This document shows, in pieces, positions 33,542 through 41,164 of a stretch of 64,000 nucleotides of DNA. The stretch is taken from the NCBI GenBank assembly GCA_029973955.1, contig JARKQJ010000173.1, positions 1 through 64,000 on the forward strand, in the 5' to 3' direction. This stretch comes from Paludibaculum sp. GTDB taxonomy: Bacteria > Acidobacteriota > Terriglobia > Bryobacterales > Bryobacteraceae. Numbering within the stretch: position 1 is the stretch's first letter; each line of letters starts with the position of its first letter. The translations under genes and the position numbers were made by a program. Below the pieces are notes generated by a model. That model was not told the DNA's origin. It searched no databases and was given only the letters and a program-made list of their open reading frames with translations.

Positions 33542-33918
33542 AGGCCCTCCAGAACTGGTGCCCAGCCATGACCCTGAACTATCAGGCTCAAGCGAACACC
33601 CAGCCGCTCAAACTCCAGGTTAGTCGCATCGGCCTTTCGCGCGATGCGAGCAAAGCCGACTTGTGTTACGTGCATGTTGTCAAACCTCAGGATAGTGGAA
33701 GGGCTCTCCTCCGTGCGACCGGTGCCTGAGGTGAGGTCCAGTGCCGAAGCGGATGCTCGAGCAAAGCCATTCGCTGGTGCTTGAGCCATTCCATCCTTTG
33801 GCCTCCGCGTGCTCGTGGGGTCTCGCTACATCTTGAGTGGTCACTCGGATCTCCTCCCTCCCAGCAGATCCCCTGAGCCGTCTCCGTTTGTGCCCGCCAA
33901 GAACACGGCCGGGGACCT
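33542..33918. other. Stretch without a supported gene
   Basis: A minus-strand frame (stop at 33538-33540, overlapping the Usp start as ATGA) could encode a peptide of about 45-83 residues, but its amino-acid composition is odd and no motif is seen. Nothing else is supported. Confidence 0.45.
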
Positions 33919-34158
33919 TTACGCGTCTCCAGCGAGGCAAATCTTGAGGTCGATGCTTGCCTTCCGCCGGGAGTCGTGCCAGTTCAACTTCATGGTCTTG
34001 CTGGCCTGTCCGCAATACCGGGCCTTGAGCTCGTAGTCCACGTCGCGATGCAGTCCATGAAACCGGGATCCTCCGTCTGCCTGTAGACACAATGCCGTCG
34101 TTGGCCCTAAGAACTCCGGCGCGGAGCCAGCCGATGCGTTGCGTCCGGTGAGATGCAC
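33919..34158 (-). pseudogene. Remnant of a carboxypeptidase-regulatory-like (Ig-fold) domain protein
   Basis: The minus-strand frame ends with SRFHGLHRDVDYELKARYCG and DSRRKASIDLKI, a pattern that closely resembles the C-terminal half of acidobacterial carboxypeptidase-regulatory-like domain proteins (an FxGLxPxxxYEL...SSxT...FDSRKxxxIDLKL core). The expected N-terminal half (signal peptide and first strands) is not readable in the same frame, and no start with a good ribosome site is found, so it looks like a truncated or frameshifted leftover. The similarity is from recognition only. Confidence 0.4.
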
Positions 34159-34213
34159 GGTGTCGCATAACGTGCCAATCCGTGGTATCCGCCAAGATGC
34201 GCTTCCGCCATTC

Positions 34214-35269
34214 CTATCGTGCCTTCTCGAGCTTGCGTTTCGTCGCTTTGAGCGCAGCCAGGATTCCTTCCCGAGCTTCGCGCCGCACGCGTCCTCGAAT
34301 GATTCGTCCGGTGAATCCGCTGAGGCCGTCGGACCGGCTGCGACTCACCGTGAAGAGCCAGAACCCCGGTCCGCGGGAAGGGTCCGGGACCAGGGCACGC
34401 AATTCAAGCGCTGTCCAGAAGTAGTGGCTGGCGTAAAGCATCTTGGACGCCATGACGGTGTTCTCCGGGCCTTCCCTGATTACGACATGGCTGATGCGAA
34501 TCGTGGGTTTAAGGCCGAACCTGGTTTCCTGCCAGTAAAGAAACGAGTTCGCGCCGGGCAGCGTGGCTTTCGGAAAATCGAGCAGATAGCGGCGAAGGGA
34601 GGGCATATATGCGGTCAGCTCCGGCATCTGATCGACCATCGAGCGAAACTCACGAGCGACGAACGTCGGCCGGGAATTGTCGCGGTACACAGCGAGGCGA
34701 TCGTTGCCTCCTTCCAGGTATGCGTTCACGTATTCATAAGCGAGCCGCCCCATCAGGGCGTTTGCGGCGGCCCGCCAGCCGGGCGCATTCCAATCGGCCT
34801 CCGTGCGAAACCTTTCGAGCGCCTGCCGGCCCAATTGGATCTTGCAATCCCCAACTTCACACCTCCGCAGATCGGATACATCCCCTTCTGGCAGTTTCAT
34901 CAGCGCGAAGTCTTGCACGCGGGGCGGCGAACTGATGCGCTTGGTCACCATGAAGCTGTGGCCGCGTTCGAAATTCTCTATGTCCTGAACTGCGTCGATG
35001 TACTGGCGTACCGTGGCGTTGATCCATAGGCCACCGAATACGCAGACCTCCACATTCGGGTCCGCGACGAGAAGTTTTGCGATGGGTGCTCCCTCGATGA
35101 GGCGTTTGTATTCCGCCGGCGTAGGTCGTACAACCGTGGTCAGGTACTGACCCAATCGCGAAGGAAACTTGGGTACACCGGGCGGCACCGTTTGGCAGAA
35201 GGCGGCGCTACAGAAGATCGCTACCCCCACGCGCGCATACCGCAATCCCGCTTGCATGAGCGACATCAT
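34214..35269 (-). CDS. Secreted protein of unrecognised family
   Basis: The 351-residue product has a likely signal peptide (MMSLMQAGLRYARVGVAIFC, cleaved near CQTVPPG). The body has a run of helical motifs such as YLEGGNDRLAVYRD, MPELTAYMPSLRRYLLDFP and FLYWQETRFGLKPTIRISHV that look strongly conserved but match no family I can name. Paired cysteines occur early (EVCVF, RRCEVGDC). Start codons at 35269, 35266 and 35257 are all possible, and none has a clear ribosome site. It lies between the remnant at 33919 and the FtsH-like ORF on the same strand. Confidence 0.65.
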   Translation of the reverse strand: MMSLMQAGLRYARVGVAIFCSAAFCQTVPPGVPKFPSRLGQYLTTVVRPTPAEYKRLIEGAPIAKLLVADPNVEVCVFGGLWINATVRQYIDAVQDIENFERGHSFMVTKRISSPPRVQDFALMKLPEGDVSDLRRCEVGDCKIQLGRQALERFRTEADWNAPGWRAAANALMGRLAYEYVNAYLEGGNDRLAVYRDNSRPTFVAREFRSMVDQMPELTAYMPSLRRYLLDFPKATLPGANSFLYWQETRFGLKPTIRISHVVIREGPENTVMASKMLYASHYFWTALELRALVPDPSRGPGFWLFTVSRSRSDGLSGFTGRIIRGRVRREAREGILAALKATKRKLEKAR

Positions 35270-35289
35270 TGCGGCTCAGGCTTCCCGAG

Positions 35290-36051
35290 TCATGTCGGTG
35301 ACTCGCCTTGGCGGTAGACCCCCGCCGTCACCGGCTTCACCGGTGTTGCCGAATGTTCAACGCCGGCGGCAGCATAGACTTCGGCTCCCTCCAGGGTTTC
35401 GCGGACAAGCAGTTGTTCGACGATTCGATCCCGCTTGCTCCGATTCTCTCTCCGCAGCCGGCGCGCCTCAGCGTAGCACTCGTTAGTGATGCGGCGAAGC
35501 TCCTCATCGACAGCGTGGAGCATCTCCTCGGATCCGCCGGCGATCCGGGGATCACCCTCCGCGGGCAACACCGGGAGTTTGCCGGTCCGCTCCGACATGC
35601 CCCACCGGCCGGCCATGAAACGGGCGATGCGCGTAACGGTCGCTCGGTCACTCTCGGCGCCGGTCGTGAACTCCTGATACGTGCGGCCGCCCGTGCCGCT
35701 CTGCTGGCCGGGACGCTCCTGGCCGCCAGGCAGAGGCACGGGTTTCCGTAGCGCACCCTCAGTTGTATTGCCGTGGGCAAAGACCTCACGGACGTTCTTG
35801 TTCGCCGCTTGGGCTTTGAGCTCGGTGTACGGAATGCTCTGCGGCCCGCTCATGCGGTCCTGCACGGTCAATCGACCGAAGAAAATCGCATAGCCTGGGA
35901 CAAACGCCGCGATCGTGCGCCAGCGAGGCCGGCGCTGCGGCGCCCGCCCTGTCGGGAGCCCTTCCGCGCGCCAGGGCCGCGACGGCCGTTGCTCCGGTGA
36001 CCGCCCTTCATCCTGAGAGTGGGTCCTCGCTGCGGCTTCCTTTGCCGCCAT
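35290..36051 (-). CDS. FtsH-like ORF lacking the AAA+ and protease core
   Basis: The 253-residue product joins two ends of FtsH. A basic N-terminus is followed by a membrane helix (about residues 43-60) and the periplasmic-type segment SIPYTELKAQAANKNVREVF and GNTTEGAL (about residues 72-100). Then, after a short Gly/Gln-rich join (about residues 108-122), the end of the M41 peptidase domain follows: EFTTGAESDRATVTRIARFM, RWGMSERTGKL, then DEELRRITNECYAEARRLRR and a TLEGAEVYAAAGVEH close. Walker A/B, second-region-of-homology and HEXXH motifs are all absent. A very strong ribosome site (CAGGAGGAGG) precedes 36051, and the frame is intact. It is either an internal deletion or a purposeful short form that may bind full-length FtsH. 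Confidence 0.78.
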   Translation of the reverse strand: MAAKEAAARTHSQDEGRSPEQRPSRPWRAEGLPTGRAPQRRPRWRTIAAFVPGYAIFFGRLTVQDRMSGPQSIPYTELKAQAANKNVREVFAHGNTTEGALRKPVPLPGGQERPGQQSGTGGRTYQEFTTGAESDRATVTRIARFMAGRWGMSERTGKLPVLPAEGDPRIAGGSEEMLHAVDEELRRITNECYAEARRLRRENRSKRDRIVEQLLVRETLEGAEVYAAAGVEHSATPVKPVTAGVYRQGESPT

Positions 36052-36196
36052 ATCGACCTCCTCCTGGCAGCCAGCCGGCTGTCCAGTCTAGCCCTGGGGC
36101 GCCATGGATTCTATCATTGCAGCAGGAGCGCTGTGCGCCAGTCGCGCAGCACCCGCCGCGCGGCACCAGCCGCGCAGCAATCCTGGAGGGACCGTG

Positions 36197-38989
36197 ATGA
36201 ACCAGACGACCCAGGCAGCCCCATATCAGCAAGAGGCGAAACAGGTTCTTTCCGCGCTCGGCAGCGAGGGGCATCGCGGTTTGAGCGAGCAGGAGGCCCG
36301 CGCGCGACTCCAACGCTACGGCAGGAACGAACTGGCGCCGGAGAAGCCTGTGCCCGCATGGAGAAAGTTCCTGGCGCAATTCGAGGATGCGCTGGTCATC
36401 CTGCTGTTAGTAGCGACCGGCATCTCGGCTGGCTTATGGCTGTACGAGCGGGATACGGCGCTACCTTACGAGGCGATCGCGATTTTCGCCGTCGTGGTGC
36501 TCAACGCCGCTATGGGTTACATCCAGGAGTCCCGGGCGGCATCCGCGGTGGCCGCCCTGAAGCAAATGGCTGCGGCCCACGCGAACGTCATCCGGAATGG
36601 CGAGCGCCGGGGCGTGCCGGCTGCGGAGGTTGTGCCGGGCGACATCATCCTGGTCGAGGAAGGCGATACCGTTCCCGCGGATGCGCGCGTCCTTCACTCC
36701 ACATCTCTCAAGGTCGCGGAGGCGGCGCTGACCGGTGAGAGTCTGCCGGTCGCCAAGGACTCAGCTCCCATTCGCGAAGACGTCGCGCTGGGAGACCGGG
36801 ACAACATGGTCTTCAGCGGCACCGCAGTGGCATACGGGCGAGGCCGCGCAGTCGTCGTCGCAACCGGCATGCAGACCGAGATGGGCCGCATCGCCGGGAT
36901 GCTCCGGGACACCCCGGACGAAAGAACCCCGCTACAGAAAGAACTGGACCGCATCGGCAGGATTCTGGGGCAGGCTGTCATAGTCATAGCCATTGTGATG
37001 ATCGGTACGATCATCCTCTTCGAACACGTGCGCGGCTGGCCGGCCATCCTGGACGTGCTTATCCTGGGCATCGCACTCGCGGTAGCCGCGGTCCCGGAGG
37101 GTTTGCCCGCCGTTGTGACCGCGGTCCTGTCTCTCGGTGTACAGCGCATGGCAAAGCGGAACGCGATCATGCGCCACCTCGCCGCCGTGGAGACCCTCGG
37201 CTCGGCGAACGTCATCGCATCCGATAAGACAGGCACGCTGACCAGGAATGAGATGACGGTGCGCGCCGTCGTCACGGCGAGCGGGCGAGTCAGGTTCGGC
37301 GGCACGGGATACGCTCCGGTGGGTGAAGTGGAAACGGAAGAGGGAGGACCAGTCGAGGGCGTGCTGCGCACCGAACTCCACCGCGCGCTCGCAGTCGCCG
37401 ATCGCGCCAATAACGCGGTATTGCAGCAGCACGGTGACCGTTGGACCGTGCAGGGCGACCCCACCGAAGCTGCGCTGGTCGTTGCGGCACGCAAAGCCGG
37501 CCTCGAAGCCGAAAGGCTGGAGAGCCGTTTCGAGCGCGTCGGGGAGGTTCCGTTTTCCTCCGAACGGAAGTTGATGAGTACAATCCACACCGATGCGGAG
37601 AGGCAGGAGCGCCTGCTCGTTTTTGTCAAAGGCGCTCCTGACGTGCTGCTCGCGCGGTGCTTGGAGGAACTGATCGGGGAGAATGCGAGACGATTGACCG
37701 ACGAGCGGCGCCGGGAGATTCTGGCTATCAATGAAGATCTCGCTGGCCGGGCGTTGCGCACTCTCGCGATTGCCTATCGTTCGGTGCCTGTAGGCGCGCT
37801 CGAGATCGAAGATGTCGACGAGCGCGTGGAACGCGAGCTGGTCTTTGCCGGCCTGATCGGCATGCTCGATCCCCCGCGCGACGAAGCGAAGGATGCGGTC
37901 CAGCGGGCAAAAAGCGCGGGGATACGGCCCATCATGATCACCGGTGACCATCCGGTCACGGCGCAGGTCATTGCGCGGGAACTCGGAATCGCCAGCAATG
38001 GGAGAGCACTCAGCGGCGCCGAGTTGGCCTCCATGTCCGACGGCTCGCTGGTCCAGGCCGCTAGAAGTGCGTCAGTCTACGCCCGCGTGAATCCCGAGCA
38101 CAAGCTGCGGATCGTCAGGGCGTTGCAGCGGGATGGCGCGGTCGTCGCAATGACCGGGGACGGAGTCAATGATGCACCGGCGCTGAAGGCCGCCGACATC
38201 GGCGTCGCAATGGGGGTTACCGGAACCGATGTTTCCAAAGAAGCCGCCGACATGGTCCTGGCGGACGACAACTTCGCGACCATTGTCGCCGCGGTCGAGG
38301 AAGGGCGTGCGATCTTCTCGAACATTCGCAAGTTTCTGCGTTTCCTGCTCTCGTCGAACATTGGCGAAGTACTCACGATGTTCTTCGGCGTTCTGCTGGC
38401 GAATGTCATCGGTTTGCAGGCGGACGGGAGTGCGGTTGTCCTGCCGCTGCTCGCGACTCAGCTTCTGTGGATCAACTTGGCGACGGACGGCGCGCCCGCT
38501 CTGGCCCTCGGTTTGGATCCCGCTGACCAGGAGGTCATGCAGAAACCTCCCCGGCCGGCTGGCGAACCTGTGGTCACGCGGCGTATGTGGTCGGGCATCT
38601 TCCTTGTCGCAGTCGTGATGGCCGCGGGAACGCTGTCGGTTCTGGACGCTTCGCTGCCAGGTGGGCTCATCGAAGGCTCCGGCAACATGCGATACGCGCA
38701 AACGATGGCCTTCACGACGCTGATGCTCTTTCAGTTGTTCAACGTCTTCAACGCGCGGTCTGACGAGCGGAGCGCGTTTCAGGGTTTGTTCACAAACGCT
38801 TGGCTCTGGGCGGCGATCGGATTGGCGATCGCGCTCCAGCTAGCGGTTGTCTACGTTGCTGTGCTCCAGCAGGCGTTTTCGACGGCCGCCCTGAGCCTCG
38901 CCGATTGGCTGCTGTGCACGGCGGTTGCGAGTTCGGTACTGTGGCTGCGGGAATTGAGTAAAGCGGTAACGCGAATGAGGAGCCGGTGA
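36197..38989 (+). CDS. Cation-transporting P-type ATPase, Ca2+-type (P2A-like)
   Basis: The 930-residue product has normal P2-ATPase length and order: cation ATPase N-domain (residues of about 8-78), actuator with TGES at 179-182, TM4 with VPEGLP (299-304), phosphorylated Asp343 in SDKTGTLT, the nucleotide-binding domain with KGAPD, then GDGVNDAPAL and the C-terminal membrane helices. SERCA-like cation-site residues are present: SSNIGEVL in TM5 and WINLATDGAPA in TM6 (Asn, Thr and Asp). The pump probably exports Ca2+ or a similar ion from the cytoplasm using ATP. GGAGGG precedes the ATG at 36197. It is divergent from the FtsH-like ORF with 145 bases between them. The exact ion is not proven. 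Confidence 0.92.
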   Translation: MNQTTQAAPYQQEAKQVLSALGSEGHRGLSEQEARARLQRYGRNELAPEKPVPAWRKFLAQFEDALVILLLVATGISAGLWLYERDTALPYEAIAIFAVVVLNAAMGYIQESRAASAVAALKQMAAAHANVIRNGERRGVPAAEVVPGDIILVEEGDTVPADARVLHSTSLKVAEAALTGESLPVAKDSAPIREDVALGDRDNMVFSGTAVAYGRGRAVVVATGMQTEMGRIAGMLRDTPDERTPLQKELDRIGRILGQAVIVIAIVMIGTIILFEHVRGWPAILDVLILGIALAVAAVPEGLPAVVTAVLSLGVQRMAKRNAIMRHLAAVETLGSANVIASDKTGTLTRNEMTVRAVVTASGRVRFGGTGYAPVGEVETEEGGPVEGVLRTELHRALAVADRANNAVLQQHGDRWTVQGDPTEAALVVAARKAGLEAERLESRFERVGEVPFSSERKLMSTIHTDAERQERLLVFVKGAPDVLLARCLEELIGENARRLTDERRREILAINEDLAGRALRTLAIAYRSVPVGALEIEDVDERVERELVFAGLIGMLDPPRDEAKDAVQRAKSAGIRPIMITGDHPVTAQVIARELGIASNGRALSGAELASMSDGSLVQAARSASVYARVNPEHKLRIVRALQRDGAVVAMTGDGVNDAPALKAADIGVAMGVTGTDVSKEAADMVLADDNFATIVAAVEEGRAIFSNIRKFLRFLLSSNIGEVLTMFFGVLLANVIGLQADGSAVVLPLLATQLLWINLATDGAPALALGLDPADQEVMQKPPRPAGEPVVTRRMWSGIFLVAVVMAAGTLSVLDASLPGGLIEGSGNMRYAQTMAFTTLMLFQLFNVFNARSDERSAFQGLFTNAWLWAAIGLAIALQLAVVYVAVLQQAFSTAALSLADWLLCTAVASSVLWLRELSKAVTRMRSR

Positions 38990-39028
38990 GAGCGGCCGGC
39001 AGCGCTCTTCTTGGCGCGATGAGCACTG

Positions 39029-39457
39029 TCAGAGACTACGTCCCGCCTGGGATTTCGCGGTCGCGCATTGCTGGACGAGATGGGGAAGCCGCATTTCTTC
39101 CGGCGTAGGGCCCGAAAACTCAAACAGCCCAATTCCCTTGACCAGCCTAATGTCTGTTTGGTCAGTCTTTCGCCCCGGGATATTGTGCATGTGGTACGGG
39201 TTGGCCAGCAGCAGCCCAAACACCCCTTCCAGCACGTGCCACACCGGCTTCCAGTTCACCCCGGTCGATTCCATCGCCACCTGCTTCACCTTGCCGGCGC
39301 ACAGCCACATCTTCAGCCTTCGCAGGTCCTTCCAGTAGTTGGCGAACTCCTTGATCCGCACCTCGCGTTGTCCTTCTTCTCCCAGCACCAGCACGCAGGC
39401 CGTCACCTGGTCTTTGTGCACGTCCAGACCGCAGCATCGGGAGTAAACTGCTTGCAC
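39029..39457 (-). pseudogene. IS110-family transposase, 5' fragment
   Basis: The 142-residue frame matches the N-terminal DEDD domain of IS110 recombinases: CCGLDVHKDQVTACVL (first Asp), AMESTGVNWKPVWHVLEG (Glu) and GRKTDQTD (second and third acidic positions). Full-length proteins have about 350-420 residues with a Ser-containing C-terminal Tnp domain. Here the reading changes after the DEDD motif and stops, so the C-terminal two-thirds is lost and the element is inactive. Translation would begin at a GTG with AGGAGG before it. The remnant lies just after the ATPase gene and marks the right side of the accessory region. Confidence 0.85.
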
Positions 39458-39660
39458 GGAGCCTCCTTTGCCGCCGAGCTTGGGACGCTAAAAGAAGAAC
39501 TGACGATCCTTCACGGGCTCTCCACCTGGCGGCGGAGGCTCCAATTCGTTGTTCCATCCAAACACCCCGGGCCAGATTCACCGGCGGGCTCATAGGCACC
39601 AACTGAGAACCGACCTCAGAATGCCGGCGGCACCCTCCGCAATGCCCCCTCTCGCGCCCG
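39458..39660 (-). ncRNA. Possible bridge-RNA-encoding left end of the IS110 remnant
   Basis: The untranslated region in front of the IS110 gene is about 200 bases, GC-rich and structured, including a hairpin near 39525-39542 with arms CTCCGCC and GGTGGAG and a GCCA loop. IS110-group elements encode their guide (bridge) RNA in this left-end noncoding part, so a remnant is expected here. Position and structure are only suggestive, and the element boundaries are not known. Confidence 0.25.
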
Positions 39661-39804
39661 TTTTCATCCCTCGTTGTGCGTTCCCGGCAGGGGGCGCATG
39701 AGGGATTCACGCCTCTCCCTACAAAAATATCTACCTTTCTTTTCAACAAACCACACCATCTTTTGCCCCGAAACGCTTTTCCCCCCATGCGATCCTTTAT
39801 TCGT

Positions 39805-39830
39805 AGGCAGGCCTCTGTGCCTGCCTTTTT
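39805..39830 (+). terminator. Hairpin plus T run in front of the 39860 gene
   Basis: The perfect eight-base inverted repeat AGGCAGGC/GCCTGCCT with loop CTCTGT is followed by a short T run, ending 30 bases before the ATG of the next gene. It fits a terminator or leader attenuator. No plus-strand gene lies immediately upstream apart from the ATPase about 0.8 kb away. Confidence 0.55.
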
Positions 39831-39859
39831 CATTTCCACCCAAGAAAGGACCGAATATC

Positions 39860-40558
39860 ATGGCATCCGCAGCCCAAATCACCGCCAATCAGGCCAACGC
39901 CCGGCGCTCCACCGGACCCAAGTCCCCAGAAGGCAAAGCCCGATCTTCAGAGAACTCCCGCCGTCACGGCCTCACCGCCGCCTGCCCCGTTGTCGACCCC
40001 GCCCAATCCGCCGCCTTCGACGAATACCGCGAAGCCCTCCTCCTCGATACCCAGCCCGAAGGTCCTATCGAAGAAGAACTCTTCCTCCGGATGCTCACTT
40101 CCGGCTGGAACCTCCGCCGCGCCCGCCAGTTTGAAACCTCCCTCCTCGAAACGGCCAACCTCGCCGAAAACGACCAGGACGCCGCCCGCCTCTCCCGCAT
40201 CGCCCGCTACCGCCGCGAACTCGAGCGCTCCTACGAACGCGCCCTCACCCATCTCCAGGTCCTCCAAACCCAGCGCGCCATCCTCCTGCAGCGCCCGGCC
40301 GAAATCATCGACACCGTCGCTAAATTCACCCCCCTTGCCGCCCTCGGAGCCATCGCCCCGGACAAAGCCCCGTTCCTCTTCCCCACCCACCAGTTCGGCT
40401 CCCCCAGAGCCACTTTCTACGATTCCCGGAACGAAGCCAGTTGCGCCGCCGAGCTCATCCGCGAACAGCGCCGCAATGCCGTGCCCCCCACTCCAGAGGA
40501 AGTGCAGGCGGTCCTGAACAACTTTTGCATGAGCGCAAAAGCCTTCACTGCCGCCTAG
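39860..40558 (+). CDS. Hypothetical protein of the ANQANARRSTGP type
   Basis: The 232-residue product opens with MASAAQITANQANARRSTGP followed by KSPEGKARSSENSRRHGLTA, a hallmark of small helical proteins that occur in several copies in acidobacterial and planctomycete genomes (from general knowledge). The rest is a long Glu/Arg/Leu helix-rich region (EEELFLRMLTSGWNLRRARQ) ending with a proline-rich and Asn/Phe-rich tail. No catalytic motif is visible and the function is unknown. AAGGA lies before the ATG, with a hairpin 30 bases upstream. A link to mobile DNA is possible, because it adjoins an IS110 remnant, but this is not proven. Confidence 0.72.
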   Translation: MASAAQITANQANARRSTGPKSPEGKARSSENSRRHGLTAACPVVDPAQSAAFDEYREALLLDTQPEGPIEEELFLRMLTSGWNLRRARQFETSLLETANLAENDQDAARLSRIARYRRELERSYERALTHLQVLQTQRAILLQRPAEIIDTVAKFTPLAALGAIAPDKAPFLFPTHQFGSPRATFYDSRNEASCAAELIREQRRNAVPPTPEEVQAVLNNFCMSAKAFTAA

Positions 40559-40779
40559 TCCGCCCCCCAGCGCACACGATCCTGTAACTCACGCCCGCCC
40601 TCCGTCGATCTTTGACAACCGCATGCTCACCAGCTCGCCGCAGCCCCGTGGTCTCCCACGCCTGGAGAGGCCACGGCGCCGCGGTCCGGCCGCTTCGGCG
40701 GATCCTCGCATCCCCAAGAACCGCCCTCGACGGAGCGAACCCAAGCACTTGTCCTGTACAATCACACCGAAACCCCTCC

Positions 40780-41163
40780 ATGCCCAAAGCGAAGCCCCTC
40801 ACCCCGGACGACTTCCGCCGCGCCGCTCTCAGCTTCCCCGGCGCCGAAGAGGGCTCCCACCACGGCGCCGCCGACTTCCGCCTCGAAGGCCGCATCTTCG
40901 CCTCACTCGCCCATCAGGCTCACGGCCTCGGCAACCTCTTCCTCGATCCCGCCCAACAGGCTGAATTCATCGCCACGCGCCCCGGCATCTTCACCCCGGC
41001 TCCGGGCGGTTGGGGCCGCATGGGGGTCACCCACATCGTGCTCGCCGCCGCCACGCCGGACGACCTCGCACGCGGCATGGAGACCGCCTACTCACGCCGC
41101 GCGGCCATCAACGCAGCGGCCAGGCGCAAACGCCCGGCCGCCAGGAAAATACGCCTCCTCTGA
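40780..41163 (+). CDS. MmcQ/YjbR-like protein
   Basis: The 127-residue product has the compact alpha-beta pattern of the MmcQ/YjbR family (PF04237): DFRRAALSFPGAEEGSHHGA, the DFRLEGRIFASLA strand pair and the FLDPAQQAEFIATRPGIFTP helix, then MGVTHIVLAAATPDD and a short basic tail. The family has a CyaY-like fold and is sometimes called DNA-binding, but no firm role is known. The open frame starts earlier (40612), but that portion has a different composition. The start at 40780 matches the family N-terminus. It converges on the large glycosidase with only one base between the stops. Confidence 0.85.
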   Translation: MPKAKPLTPDDFRRAALSFPGAEEGSHHGAADFRLEGRIFASLAHQAHGLGNLFLDPAQQAEFIATRPGIFTPAPGGWGRMGVTHIVLAAATPDDLARGMETAYSRRAAINAAARRKRPAARKIRLL

Positions 41164-41164
41164 C

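Noticed and set aside
33680..34195. Minus-strand frame of 171 codons
   Set aside because: It overlaps the regulatory-like remnant in another frame, is Arg/Gly/His-rich, and shows no motif.
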